A stretch of 5,666 bases of DNA from Bacteriovoracaceae bacterium (GCA_007116425.1 SKIL01000246.1:1-5666), one strand, 5' to 3'; positions 1 to 5,469 are shown, counted from the first letter of the stretch. Notes: a model not told the origin generated them from the sequence alone. Made by a program: numbers and translations.

Positions 1-4
1 CCCG

Positions 5-20
5 CCCTCTCCAGAGAGGG
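5..20 (-). terminator. Hairpin after miaB, probable terminator cut by window edge
   Basis: An inverted repeat pairs 5-10 (CCCTCT) with 15-20 (AGAGGG) around a 4-nt loop. It begins 16 nt beyond the miaB stop codon in the direction of transcription. The position and GC-rich stem suit a 3'-end hairpin. Only four bases lie beyond it (a GC-rich CGGG), so a following U-tract cannot be seen and none starts immediately. It may therefore be part of a larger structure outside the window. Confidence 0.4.
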
Positions 21-36
21 GAAGTTTTGCCCGCTT

Positions 37-1527
37 TTAGAGTGTGTTTAGACGCTTGCCATAGGTCTGAAGAAACTCTCCCTGGCAACTTAGTGCCGTG
101 GCAGAAGTCACTTTTAGATCTACCCAATTCCACTGTAAATCTAGCTCCGACTGATCCTCTGGCGGCAAGAAGTGAATGATGCGATTACAATTTGTACGGC
201 CTTTCCATTTAGTTTGCCCCTTCATTTTACTTTGCCCATCAACCAAAACTCGAAATGTTTTACCTACCATCTTCGCTCGAATCTTTTCTTGAATGCCAAG
301 TTGATATTTTTGGAGATATCGCAAACGCTCTCCCCTAATATCATCGGTCAAAAAGTCCTCCATACGAGCAGATCTCGTATATTTCCGAGGTGAATAAGCA
401 TAAGAGTAAATAAAGTCAAATTGGGCCGCATCCAGAAGATCTAACGTTTTTTGATACTCTTCCTGAGTCTCATTGGGAAAACCAACAATAATATCAGTTG
501 AAAGCACAATTTCGGGATTAGACTTACGAAGCTTTTCCAAAAGACCTAAGTAGTGTTCGGGAGTATATTGTCGGTTCATTCTCTGTAAAACCGAAGCAGA
601 GCCCGACTGAACAGGGAGATGTAGATGATTTGAAAGCTTTTTTGCCTTGCCATGAACTTCAATCAGGTCATCAGACATATCGTAAGGGTGACTTGTTGTA
701 TAACGTATCAACTCAAGTCCCTTTATTGGCCCCAACGCCATAATTAACTCGGCCAAACTTTCATCGTGCTCTTTTCCAAAAGAGTTAACGTTTTGACCAA
801 GAAGCATGACCTCTTGAATTCCTTGATACTCGACAAGTCTTGCCACATCTCTAACAATTTCATCAATTCGCCGTGAGCGTTCTTTTCCTCGAGTATAAGG
901 CACAATACAATACGTACAATACTTATTGCAGCCCTTAATAATATTGATAAATGCCTGAGGCGTGCCATGAACAACCTTAGTCTCGATTGAAAAATCGTTG
1001 CTGCGATCCCATGAATTTATTGAAAACTTATCATCACCGGCATAAACGCGAAAAACCATATCATTGATTTGATCAATAACATCTGTTCCAAAAGCAAAAT
1101 CGAGGTGTTCATACTTTTTAACGAGATCTTTCCCCTCTGTTTGGGCCACACACCCACCGACACCAACAACTAAATTTTCACCTTTTTTCTTTTTGAGATG
1201 CTTTAATTCTCCTAAATGAGAATAAAATTTTTGATTGGCCAAGTCTCTAACCGCACAGGTATTAAAAAGAACCATGTCTGCGTCTTCAACCTCATCAGTG
1301 GCCGAAAAGTTAAGCTCACTTAAATGCGACAAAATTCGTTGAGTATCATGATAGTTCATCTGGCAACCATAGGTTTTCATCCAAACTTTTCGCGGTGGAA
1401 AAGTAAGCTCACCCATTTTTACAATTTTTTCACCAGAATCAGGATCAATAAACGATCTTTCTTTCGGAATTTCAGGAGAACGAAGACCTAAACCTGTTGG
1501 AGTATGGCCATCTACTTGATTTTGCAT
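37..1527 (-). CDS. miaB: tRNA-2-methylthio-N6-dimethylallyladenosine synthase MiaB
   Basis: Radical-SAM methylthiotransferase that converts i6A37 to ms2i6A37 in tRNAs reading UNN codons; it acts in the cytoplasm after MiaA prenylates A37. The 496-residue product has the three family domains. The N-terminal MTTase domain (about 46-165) carries the auxiliary-cluster cysteines C55 (in KTYGCQMN), C91 (FNTCAVR) and C126 (GGCVAQ). The radical-SAM domain (about 190-420) has the CxxxCxxC cluster C200, C204, C207 and the conserved HLPVQSGS stretch at 303-310. A C-terminal TRAM domain (about 421-486) contains GRTNCNR. The ATG at 1527 is preceded by GGAG with a 9-nt spacer, whereas the internal Met38 has no Shine-Dalgarno. 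About 45 residues precede the MTTase domain, longer than in E. coli MiaB (474 residues overall). The usual RPGTPAA-like stretch reads RKYTRSA (about 381-387). The gene has its own likely promoter and looks monocistronic. Family assignment is very secure. Confidence 0.97.
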   Translation of the reverse strand: MQNQVDGHTPTGLGLRSPEIPKERSFIDPDSGEKIVKMGELTFPPRKVWMKTYGCQMNYHDTQRILSHLSELNFSATDEVEDADMVLFNTCAVRDLANQKFYSHLGELKHLKKKKGENLVVGVGGCVAQTEGKDLVKKYEHLDFAFGTDVIDQINDMVFRVYAGDDKFSINSWDRSNDFSIETKVVHGTPQAFINIIKGCNKYCTYCIVPYTRGKERSRRIDEIVRDVARLVEYQGIQEVMLLGQNVNSFGKEHDESLAELIMALGPIKGLELIRYTTSHPYDMSDDLIEVHGKAKKLSNHLHLPVQSGSASVLQRMNRQYTPEHYLGLLEKLRKSNPEIVLSTDIIVGFPNETQEEYQKTLDLLDAAQFDFIYSYAYSPRKYTRSARMEDFLTDDIRGERLRYLQKYQLGIQEKIRAKMVGKTFRVLVDGQSKMKGQTKWKGRTNCNRIIHFLPPEDQSELDLQWNWVDLKVTSATALSCQGEFLQTYGKRLNTL

Positions 1528-1536
1528 AATTTTTTA

Positions 1537-1540
1537 CTCC
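1537..1540 (-). promoter_or_regulatory. miaB ribosome binding site
   Basis: GGAG on the minus strand ends 9 nt before the ATG at 1527. It supports the long miaB reading with its N-terminal extension over the internal Met38 codon at 1414-1416, which has only A/T-rich sequence upstream. Confidence 0.7.
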
Positions 1541-1593
1541 GTCGTTATCTGTTTTTAAACCAGCCGACAAAGGGGGATATAAATAATGAACGC

Positions 1594-1622
1594 AAATTAG
1601 CGAGTTGACCTGAATAAGTCAA
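1594..1622 (-). promoter_or_regulatory. Candidate sigma70-type promoter of miaB
   Basis: The minus strand reads TTGACT (1617-1622, five of six consensus bases) and, after exactly 17 bp, TAATTT (1594-1599, a weak -10). Transcription would begin near 1587, giving a leader of about 60 nt. It lies just beyond the terminator of the upstream Lys-rich gene, where an independent miaB promoter is expected. The weak -10 keeps confidence modest. Confidence 0.4.
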
Positions 1623-1674
1623 TCAAAGACTCTAGTTATTTCAAATAGATAGTAAAGAATACAAGAATTTAGGC

Positions 1675-1706
1675 AAAAAAAAAAGCCTTGGGGACATACC
1701 CAAGGC
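1675..1706 (-). terminator. Intrinsic terminator of the Lys-rich protein gene
   Basis: A perfect 8-bp stem pairs GCCTTGGG (1685-1692) with CCCAAGGC (1699-1706) around a 6-nt loop. On the minus strand it is followed immediately by ten U residues (A-run 1675-1684). It starts 27 nt after the stop codon at 1734. On the plus strand the stem is followed by CTTTTT, so it could work weakly in both directions, although no plus-strand gene is seen here. It separates the Lys-rich gene from miaB. Confidence 0.93.
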
Positions 1707-1715
1707 CTTTTTGAC

Positions 1716-1731
1716 TTCAGTGTAAACTGAA
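1716..1731 (-). repeat. Small perfect hairpin between stop codon and terminator
   Basis: TTCAGT (1716-1721) and ACTGAA (1726-1731) form a 6-bp inverted repeat with a 4-nt loop. It lies only 2 nt after the TAA of the Lys-rich protein gene and 9 nt before the terminator stem. It may add to 3'-end mRNA structure. No U-tract follows, so it is not a terminator by itself. Confidence 0.6.
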
Positions 1732-1733
1732 AA

Positions 1734-2087
1734 TTACTTCTTCTTACGAGTAACTTTCTTCTTTGTAGCTTTTTTAGCTACCTTTTTCTTCGTTGCTTTT
1801 TTCTTAGCAACTTTCTTCTTTGTAGCTTTTTTAGCTACTTTTTTCTTAGTTGCTTTTTTCTTAGCAACCTTTTTCTTTGTGGCCTTCTTTGCTACTTTCT
1901 TAGCAGCCTTCTTCGCCTTCTTTGCTACCTTCTTAGCTTTCTTTGCAACTTTTTTAGTAGCTTTCTTTACTGCCTTCTTAGCTACTTTTTTCTTTGTTGC
2001 TTTCTTAGCTACTTTCTTCTTCGTGGCCTTCTTTGCTACCTTCTTTTTTGTAGCTTTTTTCTTGGCCGTTTTCTTTTTTACTGCCAT
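1734..2087 (-). CDS. Lysine-rich repetitive histone H1-like protein
   Basis: Product of 117 residues made only of K (65, about 56%), A, T, V, one R and the initiator M. It is built from units of the form ATKKKVAKK. The outer parts use KKK triplets. The centre (about residues 39-68) uses shorter VAKK, AKK and AAKK units. There is no acidic residue, no proline and no globular or membrane segment. Comparable basic proteins (histone H1/HC1-like proteins, the AlgP tail) bind DNA non-specifically and condense the nucleoid; that role is inferred from composition alone, and binding to RNA or another polyanion is possible. The start is set at 2087 because the strong AGGAGG (2094-2099) touches the upstream in-frame ATG at 2093 with no spacer but lies 6 nt from this one. 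The gene has its own terminator and probably its own promoter. Confidence 0.88.
   Translation of the reverse strand: MAVKKKTAKKKATKKKVAKKATKKKVAKKATKKKVAKKAVKKATKKVAKKAKKVAKKAKKAAKKVAKKATKKKVAKKKATKKKVAKKATKKKVAKKKATKKKVAKKATKKKVTRKKK
1770..1883 (-). repeat. Two tandem 57-bp coding repeats in the Lys-rich gene
   Basis: Residues 69-87 and 88-106 are the same 19-residue block (9-residue and 10-residue units combined), encoded by 1827-1883 and 1770-1826. I count about 5 differences in 57 bp, all synonymous. A 30-bp stretch at 1752-1781 recurs exactly at 1809-1838, the same 57-bp offset. Shorter 27- and 30-bp units run through the rest of the gene. The plus strand is strongly T/C-rich, so this tract is a candidate for slippage and length variation. 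Confidence 0.85.
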
Positions 2088-2093
2088 TGACAT

Positions 2094-2099
2094 CCTCCT
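2094..2099 (-). promoter_or_regulatory. Strong Shine-Dalgarno that decides the Lys-rich protein start
   Basis: AGGAGG on the minus strand is six nucleotides from the ATG at 2087 and directly adjacent to the ATG at 2093. Normal spacing therefore selects 2087. The perfect anti-16S match suggests high expression, as expected for an abundant nucleoid protein. Confidence 0.85.
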
Positions 2100-2114
2100 A
2101 GTTTTCTACACTTG

Positions 2115-2143
2115 ATTTTAGGATAAACAGATTTTTATTTTAA
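2115..2143 (-). promoter_or_regulatory. Candidate promoter of the Lys-rich protein gene
   Basis: The minus strand has TAAAAT (2115-2120, five of six -10 bases). Seventeen bp upstream is TTAAAA (2138-2143, four of six -35 bases). Transcription would start near 2108 and give a leader of about 20 nt with the AGGAGG site. The surroundings are AT-rich, so chance matches are likely. It overlaps the end of the candidate small ORF. Confidence 0.4.
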
Positions 2144-2260
2144 CGCAAACAAAAAATCATCACCTAAAAATTCAACTGAAGTCACAAAACTTGTATGCAG
2201 TTTACTTTCCGTTTTATCGACACAATTTTTAAGAAACTTTACACTTGGACGCAAAGGCAC
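2135..2260 (-). CDS. Candidate small protein, about 39-41 residues, unknown
   Basis: An open frame ends with TAA at 2135 and could start at GTG 2260 (41 residues) or TTG 2254 (39). Minus-strand AAGGAG (2264-2269) lies 3 nt from the GTG and 9 nt from the TTG, so the TTG is better spaced although rarer. The peptide is mixed and protein-like (segments RPSVKFLKNC, TSVEFLGDDF; C-terminus ALK), with no signal peptide or clear membrane helix. G+C by codon position is 18, 13 and 9 of 41, the falling pattern typical of coding DNA in AT-rich genomes. Local G+C rises from about 23% (2281-2460) to about 35% here. It is not recognised, and could be a real small gene, the 3' remnant of a lost gene, or chance. 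It ends 47 nt before the Lys-rich start. Confidence 0.33.
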   Translation of the reverse strand: MPLRPSVKFLKNCVDKTESKLHTSFVTSVEFLGDDFLFALK

Positions 2261-2420
2261 AAACTCCTTTACTGATCGAGCATATGAACACTCATTAAAA
2301 ATAAAAATACAATTTCAACCTCTCAATCTCTAGATTTTTAACGATATTATGAGCACAAAAATGAGTTAAAAAGCATTCAATTTTTTTTGAAATAAATAGA
2401 AAATTTTTCCATTTTAAGCG

Positions 2421-2460
2421 TAATAAACAGCATAAAACAGAATAAAGAGGCATAAAAAAA
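2421..2460. repeat. Four imperfect 10-bp AT-rich quasi-repeats
   Basis: Successive 10-mers read TAATAAACAG, CATAAAACAG, AATAAAGAGG and CATAAAAAAA, resembling NATAAAACAG. The A-rich cores recur at about one helical turn, which could bend DNA. In such AT-rich sequence simple bias may also explain it. Confidence 0.4.
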
Positions 2461-2488
2461 TGGCAATTTAAGGAGAATTTTGAAGTAT

Positions 2489-2514
2489 CGGGAGAGGTGT
2501 TGAGACCTCTCCCG
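2489..2514 (-). terminator. Strong hairpin after clpA, probable 3' end without U-tract
   Basis: A perfect 10-bp stem (2489-2498 with 2505-2514, arm CGGGAGAGGT) encloses a 6-nt loop and lies 25 nt past the clpA stop. On the minus strand it is followed by ATACTTCAAAATT, so the usual U-run is missing. It may still terminate transcription or protect the mRNA end. Bases 2507-2511 can alternatively pair with 2515-2519, giving a shorter, mutually exclusive hairpin nearer clpA. The palindrome ATTCGCGAAT (2522-2531) lies between this structure and the stop codon. Confidence 0.6.
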
Positions 2515-2539
2515 GAGAGAGATTCGCGAATAAAAGTGT

Positions 2540-4909
2540 TTATGCAGTAAATTTAAAAGTTAACTTCTCGCCATCTTGATCGAGATCAATAATGGCCTTT
2601 CCACCCTTCTCTAGTTCTCCAAAAAGTACTTCATTTGAAAGTGGTTTCTTGATCTTTTGATCAATTAGTCTGGATATTGGTCGAGCACCCATTTTTGGGT
2701 CATAACCCTCTCTTGCCAACCAGTCTTTTGCTTGTTCAGTTATCTCAAGAGCAACTTGTTTGGCCGCAAGCTTTTCCTCTAATTCATATAGAAACTTTTC
2801 AACAATTTGAACAATAAAACTACTGTCGAGCTTATTAAAGTGGATAATTCCATCAAGGCGATTTCTAAACTCTGGCGTGAAGTAATTTTTAATCGCGCGA
2901 TCCCGACGAGCGGTATTAGTCGTGGTTGCTCCGCCAAGTCCAATCGCACCTGACTCCATCTCTTGAGCGCCAGCATTAGTTGTCATGATGATAATCACAT
3001 TTCTAAAATCAGTAGTTCTCCCCTGGGCATCCGTCAACTTGCCATGATCCATGACCTGTAAAAGAACATTGAAAATATCAGGGTGGGCCTTCTCAATTTC
3101 ATCTAATAAAAGAATACAATGAGGATTCTTTTTAATTGCATCAGTTAGTATTCCACCTTGGTCATGCCCAACATATCCAGGAGGTGCCCCAATTAATTTG
3201 GCGACTGAATGCTTCTCCATATATTCAGACATATCGAAGCGTTCAAGATGGCAACTTAAGCGCAAAGAGAGTTGTCTTGCCAGTTCTGTCTTCCCTACAC
3301 CTGTCGGTCCGGCGAATAAGAAATTGGCCACAGGGCGACCTTCATGCCCAAGACCTGAGCGAGACATTAAAATGGCATCACTGACCTTGTCCACGGCCTC
3401 GTCTTGACCATAAATAGTCATTTTAAGATGTTCTTTTAGGCCCTTAAGCTTCTCTTTCTCATTAGAGGTCACTGAAACCTGAGGTATTTTTGCTAATTTT
3501 GCTACAACCAGCTCCAAATCCCGACGAGTCACATTTGTTCGTTTATCAGAATTGGCAAGAAGCTGGATGGATGCACCGGCCTCATCGATAATATCGATTG
3601 ATTTATCAGGGTTTTTTCGATCACTAATATAGCGATGCCCTAAATCAACAGCATCCTTAAGAATGGTATTACTATATTTCACGCCATGATGTTCCTCAAA
3701 GCGAGAGCGCAGCCCTTGAAGAATCTTATATGTATCCTCGAGTGTCGGCTCATCAATATCAATTTTTTGAAAGCGCCTAGAAAATGCAGGGTCTTTTTCA
3801 ATGAATTTTCGATATTCTTCATGAGTCGTCGAGCCCAAAACTCTGATTCTTCCTGCCGCCAATGCCGGTTTTAGAAGATTAGAAGCATCCATCGACCCAG
3901 AGCCTGTAGCTCCGGCACCCATAACGGTATGAAGTTCATCAATGAATAGAACTGTTTCATCCCCGTTATCACCTCTTTTCTCTAGATCTTTTACAACATT
4001 TTTAAGTCTCTGCTCAAAATCTCCACGAAATTTTGCCCCGGCCAAAAGAGAGGCCATATCTAGTGCAAAAATTGTCGTTTTACTCAAAACTTCTGGAACT
4101 TTGTTGTTTACAATACTCCAAGCAAGCCCCTCGGCCAAGGCCGTCTTTCCAACACCAGCATCCCCGACCAAAAGAGGATTATTTTTTCTTCGACGACATA
4201 GAATTTGAATCACGCGTTGAATTTCATCTTCTCGACCAACGATCGGGTCAATTTTATTCTTTTCGGCCAATTGATTGAGATTTACAGCATATTCATCTAA
4301 GGGCGTGGCCTTCTTTTTTCCACGCCCAGGAATGGTCCCCCCTGCACTATAAGCTCCGCCGAGTTCTTCGTCTTCTCTCCCCACTTCAGGCTCATCTGTA
4401 CCAGGACTATCTACACCGTGTGCTATATATTTAACTACATCAAATCTCTGTATTCCTTTTTTAACCAGAGTATATACGGCATAGCTCTCTTTCTCTTGAA
4501 ACATGGCCACAAGTAGGTTCACACCACGAATAGTTTTCTTTCCCGAAGACTGTACGTGCATGGCCGCTCTTTGAAGAACTCTTTGCAAGGACAGAGAAAT
4601 TTCTGGTTGATACATAATTCCACTTTCTGCAGCGAGCTTGCGAAGATCTTCGTCAATAAACTGACGCTCACTTAATGTTTTAATTTGATCATTATTTAAA
4701 ATACTAAAGTTACTTTCGTCGTATAGAAACTTTTCTAATTCTTCTCGAATTTCATCGCTATCAGCGCCACAATTTTTCAGAACGTCAACAACCTGCTCAT
4801 CTTCGAGCATGGCCCAAAGTACTCCTTCAAGCGTAAGGTACTCATGTCGCAACTCATTTGCTTTTTTTATTGCCGTATTAATTATTGATTCTAGTTTTTT
4901 GCTCATCAT
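2540..4909 (-). CDS. clpA: ATP-dependent Clp protease ATP-binding subunit ClpA
   Basis: Hexameric AAA+ unfoldase that feeds substrates into ClpP in the cytoplasm. The 789 residues (E. coli 758) show a Clp N-domain (1 to about 160, the ClpS docking site), an acidic/Gly-rich linker (about 165-200) and two AAA+ modules. D1 has Walker A GDAGVGKT (249-256), Walker B LFIDE (321-325), pore loop KFRG (293-296) and arginines at 378-379. D2 has Walker A GPTGVGKT (534-541), Walker B LLLDE (600-604), pore loop GYVG (578-581), FRNR (681-684) and sensor-2 GAR (741-743). The middle coiled-coil of ClpB/ClpC is absent. IGL at 656-658 matches the ClpP-docking tripeptide, so a ClpP partner is expected elsewhere in the genome. 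Two ATGs occur in tandem; GAGG (4918-4921) is 8 nt from the first, which is preferred. It lies 23 nt after clpS in an operon. All key residues are intact. Confidence 0.98.
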   Translation of the reverse strand: MMSKKLESIINTAIKKANELRHEYLTLEGVLWAMLEDEQVVDVLKNCGADSDEIREELEKFLYDESNFSILNNDQIKTLSERQFIDEDLRKLAAESGIMYQPEISLSLQRVLQRAAMHVQSSGKKTIRGVNLLVAMFQEKESYAVYTLVKKGIQRFDVVKYIAHGVDSPGTDEPEVGREDEELGGAYSAGGTIPGRGKKKATPLDEYAVNLNQLAEKNKIDPIVGREDEIQRVIQILCRRRKNNPLLVGDAGVGKTALAEGLAWSIVNNKVPEVLSKTTIFALDMASLLAGAKFRGDFEQRLKNVVKDLEKRGDNGDETVLFIDELHTVMGAGATGSGSMDASNLLKPALAAGRIRVLGSTTHEEYRKFIEKDPAFSRRFQKIDIDEPTLEDTYKILQGLRSRFEEHHGVKYSNTILKDAVDLGHRYISDRKNPDKSIDIIDEAGASIQLLANSDKRTNVTRRDLELVVAKLAKIPQVSVTSNEKEKLKGLKEHLKMTIYGQDEAVDKVSDAILMSRSGLGHEGRPVANFLFAGPTGVGKTELARQLSLRLSCHLERFDMSEYMEKHSVAKLIGAPPGYVGHDQGGILTDAIKKNPHCILLLDEIEKAHPDIFNVLLQVMDHGKLTDAQGRTTDFRNVIIIMTTNAGAQEMESGAIGLGGATTTNTARRDRAIKNYFTPEFRNRLDGIIHFNKLDSSFIVQIVEKFLYELEEKLAAKQVALEITEQAKDWLAREGYDPKMGARPISRLIDQKIKKPLSNEVLFGELEKGGKAIIDLDQDGEKLTFKFTA

Positions 4910-4915
4910 AAAAGC

Positions 4916-4921
4916 ATCCTC
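4916..4921 (-). promoter_or_regulatory. clpA ribosome binding site in the clpS-clpA gap
   Basis: GAGGAT on the minus strand sits in the 23-nt gap between the clpS stop and clpA. Its GAGG core is 8 nt from the ATG at 4909 and 11 nt from the second ATG at 4906, favouring the first. Confidence 0.7.
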
Positions 4922-4932
4922 TTTTTTTCATT

Positions 4933-5307
4933 TTACTCTTTTTCAAGAGTACATTTAAGGGGGTGACCTTCCTCTTTAGCTGCTTTTGTTACTTGCGCAA
5001 CTTTTGTCTCAGCTACTTCGTAGGTGTAAACCCCACAAACGCCCACACCTTCATTGTGAACTTTTAGCATAATGCTATTTGCCTCTTCCTGAGTCTTGCC
5101 AAAAAAACCTTTTAAAACCCAAACAACGAACTCCATAGTTGTGTAGTCATCGTTGTGAATTAAAACCTTATAGCGTGAAGGGCGCTTTACTTTTGTGCGA
5201 GAAACTGTTTGAACCCCAGCGTCTCCATTTTCATCACCCTCATCACTCAAGATGGGATTAAAATTGTTTTCGTCAAGGTTTGAAAGTTTAGAAATATAGA
5301 TATTCAC
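4933..5307 (-). CDS. clpS: ATP-dependent Clp protease adaptor protein ClpS
   Basis: N-degron recognition adaptor: it binds proteins with destabilising N-terminal residues and delivers them to the ClpA N-domain for degradation by ClpAP. The 124-residue product is longer than E. coli ClpS (106). The folded core (about 43-124) keeps the binding-pocket motif NDDYTTMEF (52-60), with the gatekeeper-equivalent Met58, and the downstream Met80 and His84 that align with E. coli M62 and H66. The conserved tail motifs CGVYTYEVAETKV and HPLKCTLEKE are present. The extra length is an acidic N-terminal extension (D/E/N-rich at about 11-30). The start is GTG at 5305-5307, with AAGAGAT (5314-5320) 6 nt upstream; no in-frame ATG precedes the core. 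It is the first gene of the clpS-clpA operon, with a good promoter directly upstream. Confidence 0.96.
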   Translation of the reverse strand: MNIYISKLSNLDENNFNPILSDEGDENGDAGVQTVSRTKVKRPSRYKVLIHNDDYTTMEFVVWVLKGFFGKTQEEANSIMLKVHNEGVGVCGVYTYEVAETKVAQVTKAAKEEGHPLKCTLEKE

Positions 5308-5342
5308 GCTCGTATCTCTTTGTTATTTAGTTGTCCCCTAGT

Positions 5343-5371
5343 ATTATCCCTTTTTCATCAATTGATTACAA
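5343..5371 (-). promoter_or_regulatory. Sigma70-type promoter of the clpS-clpA operon
   Basis: The minus strand reads TTGTAA (5366-5371, four of six) and GATAAT (5343-5348, five of six) separated by exactly 17 bp. Transcription would start near 5336, giving a leader of about 29 nt before the clpS GTG. A perfect 10-bp palindrome, ATCAATTGAT (5357-5366), lies in the spacer and touches the -35 box, a position where a repressor could act. Confidence 0.6.
5357..5366. promoter_or_regulatory. Palindrome in the clpS promoter spacer, possible operator
   Basis: ATCAATTGAT is a perfect 10-bp palindrome between the proposed -35 and -10 boxes of clpS, overlapping one base of the -35. Its position suggests a regulator site. 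A single 10-bp AT-rich palindrome can also arise by chance, and I do not recognise it as a known operator. Confidence 0.3.
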
Positions 5372-5453
5372 GACACGTCTCGCCCACTTGTCTAAAAGTC
5401 AGGAAAAAGCTAAGTTTATGTAAAATGAAAGCTTAGGAATCAATATTTTAAGT

Positions 5454-5461
5454 AAAAAGGA
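5454..5461 (+). promoter_or_regulatory. Ribosome binding site of the TerB-like gene
   Basis: AAAAAGGA ends 8 nt before the ATG at 5470 and supports that start. No convincing -35/-10 pair was found on the plus strand upstream; TAAAAT at 5421-5426 is an isolated -10-like element without a -35 partner. Confidence 0.65.
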
Positions 5462-5469
5462 AAAGCTTC

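Larger units (their letters stand above)
2088..2539. other. Intergenic interval between clpA and the Lys-rich gene
   Basis: These 452 bases contain no established gene. From the clpA side they hold the clpA 3' hairpin (2489-2514), then a very AT-rich stretch (2281-2460, about 23% G+C) with 10-bp quasi-repeats at 2421-2460. A higher-G+C stretch (about 2135-2280) follows, where a small ORF is possible, and then the likely promoter and Shine-Dalgarno of the Lys-rich gene. No tRNA or recognisable riboswitch was seen. Confidence 0.8.

Noticed and set aside
744..974. Second minus-strand frame inside miaB
   Set aside because: It is an out-of-frame reading of the radical-SAM domain; the product looks random while the MiaB frame keeps all catalytic residues.
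1879..2115. Plus-strand frame opposite the Lys-rich gene encoding a Phe/Ala-rich hydrophobic peptide
   Set aside because: It is the complement of a lysine-repeat gene (AAG/AAA codons read as Phe/Leu in reverse). The minus-strand gene has the strong Shine-Dalgarno and terminator, so the plus frame is a shadow.
2295..2453. Minus-strand ATG frame of 52 codons in the AT-rich gap after clpA
   Set aside because: It has no Shine-Dalgarno upstream, lies in DNA of about 23% G+C with no coding signature, and has a Phe/Leu/Lys-biased composition typical of random AT-rich frames.
3136..3407. Plus-strand frames overlapping clpA D2
   Set aside because: They are antisense shadows of conserved AAA+ motifs; ClpA is unambiguous and complete here.
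3942..4278. Two overlapping plus-strand frames opposite clpA D1
   Set aside because: They are antisense to the D1 Walker A and B region, with no ribosome binding site or recognisable product.
5368..5391. ACAAG / CTTGT inverted repeat upstream of clpS
   Set aside because: The arms are only 5 bp with a 14-nt gap in AT-rich DNA, too weak to call an operator or stem.
5388..5426. TTGTCT with TAAAAT as a plus-strand promoter for the TerB-like gene
   Set aside because: The spacing is 27 bp, far outside the 16-18 bp range, so I do not call it.
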